From positions 1 to 47,364 of the forward strand of contig NZ_BBJM01000014.1 in the NCBI RefSeq assembly GCF_000740055.1: 47,364 nt of DNA, read 5' to 3'. This DNA comes from Secundilactobacillus oryzae JCM 18671. Its GTDB lineage: Bacteria; Bacillota; Bacilli; Lactobacillales; Lactobacillaceae. The notes under the pieces were generated by a model, which saw only the letters and a list, made by a program, of their open reading frames with translations, was not told where the DNA came from and did no database searches. This document shows, piece by piece, positions 19,197-29,228 of the stretch; position 1 is the first letter of the stretch; every line of letters begins with the position of its first letter. The translations under genes were made by a program, and so were the position numbers.

Positions 19197-19691
19197 CTAG
19201 AGATTAATTATTTTCTGCAGTGATTTACCAGTAGTAAACCGAATCGTTTCGTAATTCAACTTGCCCTTTTGGCTTAGATAAGTGACCACCCAGGCCGGCT
19301 TACCGTTAAAAATTCCGATTGACGCTCGGAGTACTTTCTTGGGATTGCGTGAACTCCAGATACGTTGTAAGACTTGGTTACGCGTCAAACCATCCTTCTG
19401 CTTTAAGACAACCAAGTTACCACCCTTTTGGGGAACAACGACGTAAACTGCTTGCTTCTCCTTGTTCACCCCGTCTACCGTGTAGTAAGTCTTATGCAGG
19501 TTCGTCCAATAAACGTCAGACACTTCGGTTACCCCCGCATACTTCTTAGCAAGTGAACTAGCTTGATTTTCTGCTCGCGCATTAGGCGCAATTGACCGAT
19601 TTAAAATGAACACGCCGGCCAACATCACCACCAATACCACGACTAAAGTGAGAATAATAGGCCGCCGGTAGCTGGAACGTGGCTTTTTCAT
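19197..19691 (-). CDS. YpmB-like membrane-anchored DUF5590 protein
   Basis: A protein of about 164 aa with a basic N-terminus (KKPRSSYRR), one transmembrane segment (about 9-31) and an extracytoplasmic region made of two PepSY-like repeats (YVVVPQKGGNLVVLKQKDGL; AWVVTYLSQKGKLNYETIRF). It corresponds to Bacillus YpmB, conserved between dinG and aspB; the function is unknown. ATG at 19691 has GAGAAG-type purines upstream; an alternative ATG at 19721 overlaps the dinG stop as ATGA but lacks a ribosome site. Confidence 0.82.
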   Translation of the reverse strand: MKKPRSSYRRPIILTLVVVLVVMLAGVFILNRSIAPNARAENQASSLAKKYAGVTEVSDVYWTNLHKTYYTVDGVNKEKQAVYVVVPQKGGNLVVLKQKDGLTRNQVLQRIWSSRNPKKVLRASIGIFNGKPAWVVTYLSQKGKLNYETIRFTTGKSLQKIINL

Positions 19692-19717
19692 AACTTCTCT
19701 TCTCAATTTATCATTCC

Positions 19718-22558
19718 TCATTCTTCATTTGTTGGATGATTGTGCTGCTCAAAGAATAACTTCATTTCTTCAGTAATTTGATCAAGCTTCTTTTTAAAAA
19801 TGGGTAAGCCATCTGGCATCGCACTTAGCATGGTATGCCCATACTGGCGCTGCTGAATGCGACTATCCAAAATCACGGTAACACCAGTATCTTGGCGGGA
19901 ACGAATGAGTCGGCCAATCCCCTGTTTAAGCTTCAAAGTTGCTTTCGGTAAAGCATAACTATAAAACGGACTCTTGCCCTGTTCCTTTAACATATCTGAA
20001 ACTGCTTTGACCATTGGCATCCCCGGTGAATCAAATGGTAACCGGGTAACCACTAGTAATTCTAGTTGTGAACTAGGAAAGTCAAGACCCTCCCAGAAGC
20101 TAGCTGCTCCAAGTATAATAGCATTTTCGCCAGTTGATTTAAATCGTTTGATGATTTTCTCCCGACTTCCAGTGACGCCCTGGGCTAAAATCACGCGTTT
20201 GGCGAGTTGAGGATTAGCGCGTAAACCACCGTATACATGCTGGATGGTCTCTAAGGAGTTAAACAGTACCAGCGTCTGCTTATTTGAGGCCACCAATAAT
20301 TTAGACAAAGCATTCACTAAATAGGCTTCGTACTGTGGTTGGATGGTTGAGACTGGGTCCGGCGAATCCGTGGCAATGTAAAGCTGACTTTGCAGACTAA
20401 AATCGAAATCCGACTTAATCTTACGGGTCTTGGTTTCGGTTCTGTCCACATCCAACTGATCATAGATGAATGGTGAATTCCTTGATGATAACAGTGACGC
20501 ACCAGTCAACACCACGGGTTGAAAATGGGAATAGATCTTGCTGGACAGATAATTGTGCGTGGTCAACAGGTTACTGATTAACTGTAAACTACTGGTATCT
20601 CCCACGTGGTTGACACGTAACCAAAAGACTCGGTTGGTTTGCTCATCGGCAATTTGGCCTTCAAACACAATTAATTGATCCAATTGCGCCGTAATTTGCA
20701 GCACAACTTTCTCAAACTTGGCAACTAAAAGCTTATCGGTCACCAACCATCGTTTCTCATTCAATCGGTATTGATGCATCAATTTCTTGGCTAGCTCGTT
20801 AAGTAACCGATTAAAACGTTGATAGCTATTGAGTTGTGCAACGTTATCCGCAAAGAAACTACGCAACTGTGCTGTTTTCACTTCAACCTCTAGGTAGCCG
20901 TCTTGATCAGCTGCTCGACGTCGCCCTAAAAATTCCTTATACAATTTGTTCACGAACACTTGAAGTTCAACTTGATTCTTATCAAGCATCCCCATAAGTC
21001 GTTCTAACGCCGACATGGCTAAGCCATCTTCATTGAATAAATCCAATAAATCTTTCCCGTGCTGATTGGAAATAATATTTTGTAATCGGCGCATTTCCTT
21101 TTGAAAGGCATTGAATTCAACGGTTTGGCGTTCTTCATTTAAGGCGTTTTCTGCTAAGTTTTGAGCCTCATCGATGACCAAATAGGGTTGATTCAATTTC
21201 TGTCCTAGGTCGGCCCCGTGCTTAACTAAGTAAGCATGGTTTGTAATGACGAAGTCCGCTTGATCCAAACGTTGGTTGCGGCGAACCAAAAAGTCGTCAT
21301 CGCCAAACGTTGACCGGCGCTTTTGAAAGTTAAAGCCCATGTGTGTGATGGTCTCAAGATAAGGGACTTGATCTGTAGACAAATGTAATTCATCTAAATC
21401 CCCACTTAACGTTTGCGTCAGCCAGACCAAAATCTTCATCTTCACTAACTGTGACTGTGGAGAGTGATCAACGACTTTTAAACTCGTTGCAAACCGATCC
21501 AAATCAAGATAGTGCTGACTACCTTTCAATAAAATGGCAGCAGTCTTAAACGGCAAAATTTGGTTAAGCACCGGCATCGTTTGGTTAACGAGCTGATCTT
21601 GGAGTAGCGTCGTCGCCGTACTAATGACGACTTGATGATGTTGCTTTGCCAAATAAGCCATCGGTAAACTATAACCCATGCTTTTACCAACTCCGGTAGG
21701 GGCTTCAATCAATAGTTGTTTTTGATCATCCGCCTGGTCAAAGTTGTGATAAATCAAGTTCATCATCTTGGCTTGTTCCGGTCGCCATTCTAACTGATTT
21801 TGATAACGTTGCTTCTTTTGCTTCTGGGTTTTCGGATAAGTTAAGTTAGGCGTTAACGGCGTCGTCTGAGCCAGTTCCATCGGTTTACGCAATGCCAGTC
21901 CATTTTTGATTAACAAATAATCCGGCAAGGGCTCCAGATGGTGGTTCACGTACTGAATCGCCTCAGCAAACAAGGTGCCCGTTTCTCGGGTGAGCACCGC
22001 TTGAATTTGATTCAATTGCTTCAAAGTCGTCAACGGTAACGTTCGTAACCGATCCAACAAAAAAATGAGCAAATTAGCCGTCGCTTCTGCATCACTATCG
22101 GCAGAATGCGGATTCTCGTGTGAAATACTAAAGAGTTGGCTTAAGTCCTGCAGCCGATAGCTCGTTGCCGTTGGAAGTAAGATCTGACTCAATTGAACCG
22201 TATCAATAGCGGGTCCCGTCAATGCAGGAAAGCCGACACGTTCAAGTTCGTGGTTCAAAAACGGGAGGTCAAAATTCACGTTGTGTGCGACAAACGTGGT
22301 ATTAGCCAACATCCCATAGATGACCTCGGCGACATCATCGAAGATTGGCGCCTTGGCTACCCGTTTGTTTGTAATCCCGGTTAAGCGGGTGATTGCCTCT
22401 GAAATCGGCATCTCCGGATTAACGTCGGTGGAAAACTGGTCTATTATTTGATTGTTTTTTACGAATGCACATCCAAACTGGATGATTCGACCGCCTTCAG
22501 TGAGGCTTGTACCGGTTGTCTCTAAATCGACCACCGCATACGTCGTTTCTGTTTCCAT
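19718..22558 (-). CDS. dinG: DinG-family helicase with N-terminal DEDD exonuclease domain
   Basis: A 946-aa protein. Residues 1-170 form a DnaQ-like 3'-5' exonuclease: VVDLETTG (9-16), FVAHNVNFDLPFL and HSADSDAEATANLL supply the acidic residues. A superfamily 2 XPD/DinG helicase follows: Walker A APTGVGKS near 284, Walker B-like VIDEAQ near 459, and C-terminal GAASFWEGLDF and QGIGRLIRSRQD. Only one cysteine is visible (near 29), so the Fe-S cluster of E. coli DinG is absent, as in Bacillus DinG. It heads the dinG-ypmB-aspB-asnS-dnaD unit. Confidence 0.95.
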   Translation of the reverse strand: METETTYAVVDLETTGTSLTEGGRIIQFGCAFVKNNQIIDQFSTDVNPEMPISEAITRLTGITNKRVAKAPIFDDVAEVIYGMLANTTFVAHNVNFDLPFLNHELERVGFPALTGPAIDTVQLSQILLPTATSYRLQDLSQLFSISHENPHSADSDAEATANLLIFLLDRLRTLPLTTLKQLNQIQAVLTRETGTLFAEAIQYVNHHLEPLPDYLLIKNGLALRKPMELAQTTPLTPNLTYPKTQKQKKQRYQNQLEWRPEQAKMMNLIYHNFDQADDQKQLLIEAPTGVGKSMGYSLPMAYLAKQHHQVVISTATTLLQDQLVNQTMPVLNQILPFKTAAILLKGSQHYLDLDRFATSLKVVDHSPQSQLVKMKILVWLTQTLSGDLDELHLSTDQVPYLETITHMGFNFQKRRSTFGDDDFLVRRNQRLDQADFVITNHAYLVKHGADLGQKLNQPYLVIDEAQNLAENALNEERQTVEFNAFQKEMRRLQNIISNQHGKDLLDLFNEDGLAMSALERLMGMLDKNQVELQVFVNKLYKEFLGRRRAADQDGYLEVEVKTAQLRSFFADNVAQLNSYQRFNRLLNELAKKLMHQYRLNEKRWLVTDKLLVAKFEKVVLQITAQLDQLIVFEGQIADEQTNRVFWLRVNHVGDTSSLQLISNLLTTHNYLSSKIYSHFQPVVLTGASLLSSRNSPFIYDQLDVDRTETKTRKIKSDFDFSLQSQLYIATDSPDPVSTIQPQYEAYLVNALSKLLVASNKQTLVLFNSLETIQHVYGGLRANPQLAKRVILAQGVTGSREKIIKRFKSTGENAIILGAASFWEGLDFPSSQLELLVVTRLPFDSPGMPMVKAVSDMLKEQGKSPFYSYALPKATLKLKQGIGRLIRSRQDTGVTVILDSRIQQRQYGHTMLSAMPDGLPIFKKKLDQITEEMKLFFEQHNHPTNEE

Positions 22559-22634
22559 TTATAAATCCACCAAATTCTTTTTCAAAAGGGTGGCTTAGGC
22601 CATCAGCCACTCACCATCCCTTGTTCTTCTTCAT

Positions 22635-22664
22635 ATCATACTACAAACCACATAAATTAATCCA
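22635..22664 (-). promoter_or_regulatory. Tentative promoter of the dinG unit
   Basis: TATGAT on the minus strand (22640-22635) with an imperfect TGGATT 18 bp upstream. A 6-bp hairpin (22590-22595 with 22605-22610) lies in the leader between this site and the start codon. Confidence 0.4.
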
Positions 22665-22732
22665 CGTTCGCTTGACAGGTTAAGCTAATTCTAAAGATTT
22701 TGTGTTAAATTCTCACCAACAAACAGGAAATA

Positions 22733-22761
22733 TAGCCATTTTTTGGAAGATAGAGTATGAT
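22733..22761 (+). promoter_or_regulatory. Promoter of the mevalonate operon
   Basis: TAGCCA (22733-22738) and TATGAT (22756-22761) are separated by 17 bp and lie about 60 bp before the mvk start. No other strong pair is seen in the divergent region. Confidence 0.6.
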
Positions 22762-22819
22762 ATAGACTGGATTTTGAATCGAATCATTCAACGTCTAGTA
22801 AAGAAAGTGAGCGATAACA

Positions 22820-23773
22820 TTGACTAATATTTCGACTGGCACCAGTCACGCAAAAATTATATTAATCGGCGAACACAGCGTTGTTTACAACCAACCCGCA
22901 ATCGCCCTTCCCTTACCAGCCGTTGAAGCAAAGGTAACAATCACGAGTCGCTATGATGGTCGCCAATTCATCAATAGTGACTTTTTCTCAGGCTCGTTGG
23001 CGGCTCTTCCAGGTTCAATGAATGGTAATCGCCGGCTGATTCACGCCCTCTTAAATCGGTTTAACGCACAAACAGCCGGTTTTGAAATGACCATTAAAAG
23101 TGATGTCCCCGCAGAACGCGGCATGGGCTCCTCCGCAGCAACCGCTGTCGCCATTGTTCGTGCGATGTATCACTTTTTTGGAGCAACCATTTCAGCGGAC
23201 GTCTTAACCCAGTCAGCCAATATTGCTGAATCAATTACCCACGGCAATCCCAGTGGCATTGATGTTGCGACAACCACCGCTACAAATCCAGTTTGGTTTG
23301 TCCACAATCAGGGCAGCACAGAACTCAATTTGAACTTATCCGGCGCGTTAGTGATTGCGGACACTGGTATTCACGGACGAACTAGTGAAGCTGTCCAGTC
23401 CGTGGCCAACAAACTGGCTACCCAGCAATTAGAAACTCGGGCGATGATTGATCAACTAGGTGACTTGGCTGCTTTCACGCGAATTGCCATCGAAGAGGAT
23501 AACCTGTTGTCACTTGGCGACTCCATGACTGAAGCACAACGCATTTTAACTCACCTTCAAGTGAGTCATCCCCACATTGATCATTTAGTCGATGTGGCAC
23601 TTGCAAACGGCGCTTTAGGTGCCAAGCTTACCGGTGGTGGCCTTGGTGGCTGTGTCATTGCACTTACCGATACCGTTAGTGCTGCTAAAGATCTGCAGTC
23701 CGTTCTACTTAACTCGGGCGCAACTAACACCTGGGTTCAACCATTTACCAAGACCGAGGAATTAATCAAATGA
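22820..23773 (+). CDS. mvk: Mevalonate kinase
   Basis: GHMP kinase (317 aa) phosphorylating mevalonate. It shows the N-terminal GEHSVVYNQPAIALPL, the phosphate-binding loop ERGMGSSAATAVA near 98-110, HGNPSGIDVATT and the C-terminal KLTGGGLGGC motif. The start is TTG at 22820 with a modest AAAGTGAG site upstream; weak initiation may set low dosage. It is first of four overlapping or closely spaced genes and its stop overlaps the mvaD start by 4 bp. Confidence 0.95.
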   Translation: MTNISTGTSHAKIILIGEHSVVYNQPAIALPLPAVEAKVTITSRYDGRQFINSDFFSGSLAALPGSMNGNRRLIHALLNRFNAQTAGFEMTIKSDVPAERGMGSSAATAVAIVRAMYHFFGATISADVLTQSANIAESITHGNPSGIDVATTTATNPVWFVHNQGSTELNLNLSGALVIADTGIHGRTSEAVQSVANKLATQQLETRAMIDQLGDLAAFTRIAIEEDNLLSLGDSMTEAQRILTHLQVSHPHIDHLVDVALANGALGAKLTGGGLGGCVIALTDTVSAAKDLQSVLLNSGATNTWVQPFTKTEELIK

Positions 23774-24744
23774 CCCAAGCAACTGCCCGTGCACACACAA
23801 ATATTGCCTTAATTAAATATTGGGGAAAACAGGATGAACAACTAAAACTCCCCCAGAACAACAGTCTATCGCTGACCTTAGATCACTTCTATACGGATAC
23901 GACTGTTATTTTTGACTCATCGATTGCAACCGATGACTTTCAGCTGGACGGCCAAAAGCTGGCTCCTCAGAATGCCATTAAAATTCAGCAACTGATTGAT
24001 CACGTTCGCCAACTATCTGGTCAAACGGCGCATGCTCAAGTGATTTCCACCAATCATGTGCCAACTTCGGCTGGTTTAGCTTCGTCAGCTTCCGGTTTTG
24101 CCGCTTTAGCTGCAGCTGCTAGTAAAGCAGCAGGACTGGATTTGACTCAGCGCGACCTATCTCGGCTCGCTCGTCGGGGATCCGGCTCGGCCAGTCGCTC
24201 CATTTTTGGTGGCTTTGCGGAGTGGCAAAAAGGTGACTCAGATGAAACATCGTATGCCGTCCCCATTCAAGAAACGGTTGATTGGGAAATTGCCATGCTC
24301 ACGGTCGTGGTTACCGCCAAAGAAAAGAAGATTAGTAGTAGTGTGGGGATGAAACGCTCAGTGTTGACCTCCCCTTACTATTCAGCTTGGGTTGCAAACG
24401 CCACCCAAGACCTGACTCAAATTAAACAAGCCATTGCCAGCCAGAATTTCGAACAAGTGGGACAAATTAGTGAACGCAACGCGATGCGAATGCATGCCTT
24501 GACGCTTAGTTCGGACCCTAGTTTCACTTACTTTAACGCTGATTCCTTAAAAGTCATGCAAGCGGTCAATCAGCTAAGGGATGCTGGTATTCCTTGTTAC
24601 TACACGATGGATGCCGGTCCAAATGTCAAAATCATTTGTCGACCAACCGACGCACCCAAAATTACTGCCGTCCTCTCAGCTGACTTTGCACCAGACCAGC
24701 TCATTCTCGCCCAGCCGGGACCAGGTATTTCTTACTTAGATTAA
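23770..24744 (+). CDS. mvaD: Diphosphomevalonate decarboxylase
   Basis: Converts mevalonate 5-diphosphate and ATP to isopentenyl diphosphate, CO2 and phosphate. The 324-aa protein has the family signatures NIALIKYWGKQDE near 12-24, VPTSAGLASSASGFAALA near 97-114, and SGSASRSIFGGFAEW with the substrate-binding Ser/Arg residues; MDAGPNVK is near the C-terminus. It overlaps mvk as ATGA, so the two are translationally coupled. Confidence 0.96.
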   Translation: MTQATARAHTNIALIKYWGKQDEQLKLPQNNSLSLTLDHFYTDTTVIFDSSIATDDFQLDGQKLAPQNAIKIQQLIDHVRQLSGQTAHAQVISTNHVPTSAGLASSASGFAALAAAASKAAGLDLTQRDLSRLARRGSGSASRSIFGGFAEWQKGDSDETSYAVPIQETVDWEIAMLTVVVTAKEKKISSSVGMKRSVLTSPYYSAWVANATQDLTQIKQAIASQNFEQVGQISERNAMRMHALTLSSDPSFTYFNADSLKVMQAVNQLRDAGIPCYYTMDAGPNVKIICRPTDAPKITAVLSADFAPDQLILAQPGPGISYLD

Positions 24745-24767
24745 ATTCAGTTGAAAGGACCCACCTC

Positions 24768-25838
24768 ATGATTTCAGTAAAAGCACCAGGAAAACTTTAT
24801 ATTGCCGGCGAATATGCAGTCGTTGAAACTGGCTTTCCCGCAATCATTGTCGCCCTGGATCAATTCGTTAAGGTCACCGTTTCCACGGCTGACCAGTTTG
24901 GTAGCATTATGTCCAAGCAGTACCAAGAAAATTCCCTCTATTGGACCCGTGAAAATGATCGCATGGTCTTCGATGATCGGGATAACCCCTTTCACTACAT
25001 TCTATCTGCCATCAAGTTAACTGAAGAATATGCGAAAACCCTCAATAAACCGCTTGGCCTCTATCATCTAAAAATTAACAGTGAACTCGATAGTGATGAT
25101 GGCAAAAAGTACGGTTTAGGTTCTTCTGCTGCAGTGACGGTTGCCACAATTCATGCTCTTTGTCAGTTTTATGAATTACCACTCGATAAGGACCGGCTAT
25201 TTAAATTAGCCGCCATTGCTCATTTTGAGGTTCAAGGTAACGGCTCACTTGGAGATATTGCGGCCAGTGTCTACGGTGGTTGGATTGCCTACCACTCGTT
25301 TGACCGCGAATGGCTAAAACTAGCACGTAAAAACTATGACTTGCCTCAGCTACTCACCGAAAAATGGCCAGGCTTAAAAGTCGACTTGTTAACACCACCT
25401 GCTGACTTGAAATTGATGATTGGCTGGACGGGGTCACCTGCGTCAACTTCACACTTGGTTGATAAAGTTGCACTTGCTAAAGCGAAGGACGACATGGATT
25501 ACCAGACCTTCTTGAATGAAAGCAAAAAATGCTTGCTGGCCATGATTGAAGGCTTCAAACGGGGCGATCTTGCCGCCATTAAAACGGAGATTAGTCGCAA
25601 TCGCCAGATTCTTGCTGGCCTATCACGCTTAAGTGGTGTCATTATCGAAACCGAAAATCTCAAACAACTTTGTGATATTGCTGAGCACTTCAATGGTGCT
25701 GCCAAAAGTTCTGGTGCCGGTGGTGGTGACTGTGGTATTGTCATCATTGATAAAAACGTTCCCACCACGGCATTAATTGCCGAATGGCAGAAGAATGCCA
25801 TTGAACCTTTAAACTTCAACGTCCATACCCTGAACTAA
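24768..25838 (+). CDS. pmk: Phosphomevalonate kinase
   Basis: GHMP-family kinase (356 aa) making mevalonate diphosphate. Visible are KAPGKLYIAGEYAVVE at the N-terminus, YGLGSSAAVTVATIHAL near 115-131, GNGSLGDIAASVYGG, the WTGSPASTSHLV loop and the C-terminal SSGAGGGDCGIV. The order kinase, decarboxylase, phosphokinase, isomerase is standard for lactobacilli and streptococci. AAAGGA lies 9 bp before its ATG. Confidence 0.95.
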   Translation: MISVKAPGKLYIAGEYAVVETGFPAIIVALDQFVKVTVSTADQFGSIMSKQYQENSLYWTRENDRMVFDDRDNPFHYILSAIKLTEEYAKTLNKPLGLYHLKINSELDSDDGKKYGLGSSAAVTVATIHALCQFYELPLDKDRLFKLAAIAHFEVQGNGSLGDIAASVYGGWIAYHSFDREWLKLARKNYDLPQLLTEKWPGLKVDLLTPPADLKLMIGWTGSPASTSHLVDKVALAKAKDDMDYQTFLNESKKCLLAMIEGFKRGDLAAIKTEISRNRQILAGLSRLSGVIIETENLKQLCDIAEHFNGAAKSSGAGGGDCGIVIIDKNVPTTALIAEWQKNAIEPLNFNVHTLN

Positions 25839-25852
25839 GAGGAGTGACTCCC

Positions 25853-26893
25853 ATGACTTCCATTCAATCGCATCGCAAGGATGAACACGTTTCCCTAGCA
25901 GAAAAATTTCATGATGTCACGCAACCTAGCGATTTTGACCAGGTTCGCTTTGTGAACAATGCGCTCCCTGAGATTGACTTAGCAGATATTGATTTATCGA
26001 CCACAATCGCCGGCCATTCTGTGCCGTTTCCACTTTTCATCGAAGCAATGACGGGTGGCAGCGAACGAACTGGTAAACTGAACCAGCAATTAGCCACAAT
26101 CGCCAAAGATTTAAATTTGGTCATGGCGACGGGTTCCCAAAGCGTTGCGCTAAAAGATGCTAGCCTTGCTACAACCTTTAGTATTGCGAGAGAAACGAAT
26201 CCTAATGGCCTGCTCTTTGGAAATGTTGGTGCAGGAACCCCTCCTGAGGCAGCTAAGACCGCTGTCGAAATGATTTCGGCTGATGCCCTACAAATTCATT
26301 TGAACCCCGCACAGGAGCTCATAATGCCTGAGGGCGACCGCAAATTTAATGGATGGTTAGCCAACATCCGACACATTCATCAGGCAGTCGATGTGCCGGT
26401 CGTGATTAAAGAAGTTGGCTTCGGCCTTAATCAAGAAGTCATTGGGATTTTGATTCAAAACGGCATCCACGATTTTGATCTTGGCGGACGTGGTGGTACA
26501 AACTTCGCTCAAATTGAGAACTTTCGTCGCTCAGACAAGGCACTCGACTACCTTCAAAATTGGGGAATTTCAACTGTCGAAGCGCTTTTGGAATCCAAAC
26601 CTTATCAAGATCAAGCCAACTTCTCAGCAAGTGGTGGTATCCGCAATCCACTCGACGTCATTAAGGCATTAGCTCTAGGCGCCAGTTCAGTTGGCATTGC
26701 GGGTGTGGTCTTGCACACACTGATTACAACGGGTGTCGAGCAAACTGAATCGATGCTCACACAATGGCTTAAGGATTTGAAACGGATTATGGTTCTCCTT
26801 GGCGCTAAATCCATTACTGACTTACATCAAATCCAGCCAATCTTTTCACTGGAACTAATGAATTACATGAATCAGCGTCACTTAACCAAGTAA
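25853..26893 (+). CDS. fni: Type 2 isopentenyl-diphosphate delta-isomerase
   Basis: FMN- and NADPH-dependent isomerase that interconverts IPP and DMAPP. The 346-aa TIM-barrel protein shows RKDEHVSLAEKF at the N-terminus, EAMTGGS, MATGSQSVAL, HLNPAQELIMPEGDR, the FMN-phosphate motif GGRGGTNFAQIE, and SGGIRNPLDVIKALALGA. ATG at 25853 is preferred to GTG at 25844 because GGAG at 25841-25844 is then correctly spaced. It completes the path from mevalonate to the prenyl diphosphates and is followed by a strong terminator. Confidence 0.95.
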   Translation: MTSIQSHRKDEHVSLAEKFHDVTQPSDFDQVRFVNNALPEIDLADIDLSTTIAGHSVPFPLFIEAMTGGSERTGKLNQQLATIAKDLNLVMATGSQSVALKDASLATTFSIARETNPNGLLFGNVGAGTPPEAAKTAVEMISADALQIHLNPAQELIMPEGDRKFNGWLANIRHIHQAVDVPVVIKEVGFGLNQEVIGILIQNGIHDFDLGGRGGTNFAQIENFRRSDKALDYLQNWGISTVEALLESKPYQDQANFSASGGIRNPLDVIKALALGASSVGIAGVVLHTLITTGVEQTESMLTQWLKDLKRIMVLLGAKSITDLHQIQPIFSLELMNYMNQRHLTK

Positions 26894-26929
26894 AAAATGA
26901 GCCATGACAAATCGTCATGGCTCATTTTT
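26893..26929. terminator. Bidirectional terminator between fni and rsmF-like gene
   Basis: A perfect 16-bp stem (26893-26908 with 26914-26929) with a 5-nt loop carries A and T runs on its two ends, so it can end both convergent transcripts. Confidence 0.93.
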
Positions 26930-26930
26930 G

Positions 26931-28280
26931 TTAAGCTTGAAATCTCAAACCCTTTGGAAAATAATTTTTTACCGTTGTGCCCACTAATTTACCAAAGCTA
27001 ACGGATTGGCCTTCACACACAAGTAACACCCAGCCCTTAAACTGATCGGTGTTCTCGACATTAATCGTATCCCCGTGGACCACCTTAGCCCATTGATCAC
27101 GCGTCATGTTAATGGTGTGACTAAATGCCTGCTGATCCAACGAAAGCGCTAAAGCATAACTAGGCTCGAATCGGTTCTTCTTGAACACACCTAACTCGAG
27201 TCCTGGCCGTTTGACCTTTAATTTATCAAGATCCGGTGTCCCTTCATTTAGTAAGTACACGGTATCCCCAAACGTCATGAATCGGTGAGGTCCAAAATCA
27301 GGCAAGTAGTCTGAAATGAACTCGTTCAAGAGTTGACGTTGATCCTTGGTTAAATTTTCACTCTGCTCACGTGTCTTAGGCTCGGGGGAAATAGCCGACT
27401 TAAATCTCAGCTTGGCAATAAAGTGCCCCTCACCATCAACCTTATGAGGAAAAAGTCGGGCTGTCTTTTTAAGCTCCGGATTACCATCTGCCCACTCTGG
27501 CCGCCCATCTTCAACCCCTGCTGGCTTATCAATCGCCACCAGCTCGAATTCAGGGTAAGTTTGCAGTAACCAGCTAATCATTTGCTCGTCTTCTTCTGGT
27601 GCAAAGGTACAGGTCGAGTAAACGAGTTCACCGCCTGGCTTAATATTTTTCACAGCCTCATTCAGAATTGTCTTTTGACGGTCGGCACACTTTGCTGGAT
27701 AATCTTCCGTCCAGTAACTTACCGATTCTGGATCCTTCCGAAACATTCCCTCACCCGAACAAGGTGCATCAACCAATACCACGTCAAAAAAACCTGGAAA
27801 TGATCGTGCAATTGATTCCGGCGTTTCATTTAAAATAAGGGCATTTTTAACACCGAAACGCTCTACGTTTTCAACTAAAATTTTGGCCCGCTTTGGCATA
27901 ATTTCGTTAGTCACTAACAACCCCGTTTGATTAAGAAAACTCGCTAAATGAGTAGATTTCCCACCCGGTGCTGCACAAAGATCAAGGACGCGGTCGCCCG
28001 GCTTAGGGGCAGCCACCTCACCAACCATCATGGCACTGGGTTCTTGACTATAAACTGCCCCAGTTTGATGTTCCATGGATTTCCCCTTTACCCGACCAAA
28101 ATAGCCCCACCGGCTAAATGGCGTTGGCTCACTTAAATCAATCGTAGCGGGTAAAGCTTTTTTCAAGGGGTTCACCCGAAACCCATGTTTTACTGGCTGC
28201 TCAAAGCTAGCAAAGAAGCGCTCAGACTCGGTTCCTAACAATTTTTGGTATTTAGTAATGAAAGCTTCTGGTAAATTCAA
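26931..28280 (-). CDS. 16S rRNA cytosine-C5 methyltransferase, RsmF/NOL1-NOP2-Sun family
   Basis: A 449-aa SAM-dependent RNA m5C methyltransferase. The catalytic domain shows PSAMMVGEV, LDLCAAPGGKSTHLA (SAM site), VDAPCSGEGMFRKDP with the release Cys and VYSTCTFAPEEDE with the nucleophilic Cys. A C-terminal RsmF-type domain (after about 290, ending near SVSFGKLVGTTVKNYFPKGLR) resembles a PUA-like fold. The start is TTG at 28280, 7 bp after AAGGAG; an upstream ATG at 28343 would run through that ribosome site. It is convergent with the mevalonate operon. Confidence 0.92.
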   Translation of the reverse strand: MNLPEAFITKYQKLLGTESERFFASFEQPVKHGFRVNPLKKALPATIDLSEPTPFSRWGYFGRVKGKSMEHQTGAVYSQEPSAMMVGEVAAPKPGDRVLDLCAAPGGKSTHLASFLNQTGLLVTNEIMPKRAKILVENVERFGVKNALILNETPESIARSFPGFFDVVLVDAPCSGEGMFRKDPESVSYWTEDYPAKCADRQKTILNEAVKNIKPGGELVYSTCTFAPEEDEQMISWLLQTYPEFELVAIDKPAGVEDGRPEWADGNPELKKTARLFPHKVDGEGHFIAKLRFKSAISPEPKTREQSENLTKDQRQLLNEFISDYLPDFGPHRFMTFGDTVYLLNEGTPDLDKLKVKRPGLELGVFKKNRFEPSYALALSLDQQAFSHTINMTRDQWAKVVHGDTINVENTDQFKGWVLLVCEGQSVSFGKLVGTTVKNYFPKGLRFQA

Positions 28281-28376
28281 AATAATTCTCCTTATTTTTA
28301 ATCTAACCCGTGCATTGCGTGAACGATTGTGATAGATTGGCATGGTTATGTATAACTAAACGCTTGAGGTGAAACA

Positions 28377-29198
28377 ATGTCAGAAATTAAAAAACTAATC
28401 ACTATCGACTTAGATGGCACCACGCTGAACAATGCTTCTAAGTTGTCTGCGCAAACCATTCGCGTCATCAAGGCTGCTCAAAGTGCTGGCCACATTGTGA
28501 GTATCGTGACTGGTCGACCAAATCGGCTATCGACGCCTATCTATGATGAACTTGCACTACAATCGCCAATGATTAATTTTAATGGTAGTTTGGGATTCAA
28601 TCCCCATCAACGCTGGTCCGAGGAATACCAATACACGATTAATCGCGAAATCGTTCTGGATCTGTTGGCAGTGCGTGATGACTACCAGATTCAACTTATT
28701 GCGGCGGAAGGTAAGAACCTCTTCTTGGCACAGCAACAAGCGCCATCCGGGCTCAACTTCTTTCCGGCTACTTTGGAAACAAACGAAATTTTAAGTAGCC
28801 AATCACTTAATGAAGACCCTACTAGTTTAACGATTCAAGTGACAGAAAACAAGTTACAACCACTGTCGACCTATATCGAGGCTAAATTTGGTTCCTTAGT
28901 GGACGTAAATCCCTGGGGTGGTCCACACAATGTCATTGAAATTGGTCATAAGGGCATTCATAAGGCAACGGGCGTGGAAAAAATTGCCCATTACTATCAC
29001 ATTCAGCGAAAAGATATTATTGCCTTCGGTGATGAAAGCAACGATAATGCAATGATTGAATACGCTGGTTGGGGTGTTGCAATGAATAATGCGAATGACC
29101 ATCTAAAATCCATTGCCAACGATGTTACACAATTGAATAACGAGCATGACGGTTTAGCTACCTACCTGCAAGATTACTTAAAATTAGACGTAGTTTAA
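28377..29198 (+). CDS. Cof-type HAD superfamily hydrolase
   Basis: A 273-aa HAD phosphatase of the Cof subfamily with a C2 cap. Motif I is DLDGT with Asp11 and Asp13, motif II is VTGRPNR, and the C-terminal motif GDESNDNAMIEYAGWGVAM contains the Mg-binding acidic residues. Such enzymes dephosphorylate sugar phosphates, nucleotides or flavin precursors; the substrate is not inferable. GAGGTGAAACA precedes the ATG. Confidence 0.9.
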   Translation: MSEIKKLITIDLDGTTLNNASKLSAQTIRVIKAAQSAGHIVSIVTGRPNRLSTPIYDELALQSPMINFNGSLGFNPHQRWSEEYQYTINREIVLDLLAVRDDYQIQLIAAEGKNLFLAQQQAPSGLNFFPATLETNEILSSQSLNEDPTSLTIQVTENKLQPLSTYIEAKFGSLVDVNPWGGPHNVIEIGHKGIHKATGVEKIAHYYHIQRKDIIAFGDESNDNAMIEYAGWGVAMNNANDHLKSIANDVTQLNNEHDGLATYLQDYLKLDVV

Positions 29199-29228
29199 CG
29201 TTTAATCTAAGGGTCATTCATGACATTT

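Noticed and set aside
22590-22610. Hairpin in the dinG leader as a riboswitch or attenuator
   Set aside because: Only a 6-bp stem with a 9-nt loop and a weak T-run; no aptamer-like sequence.
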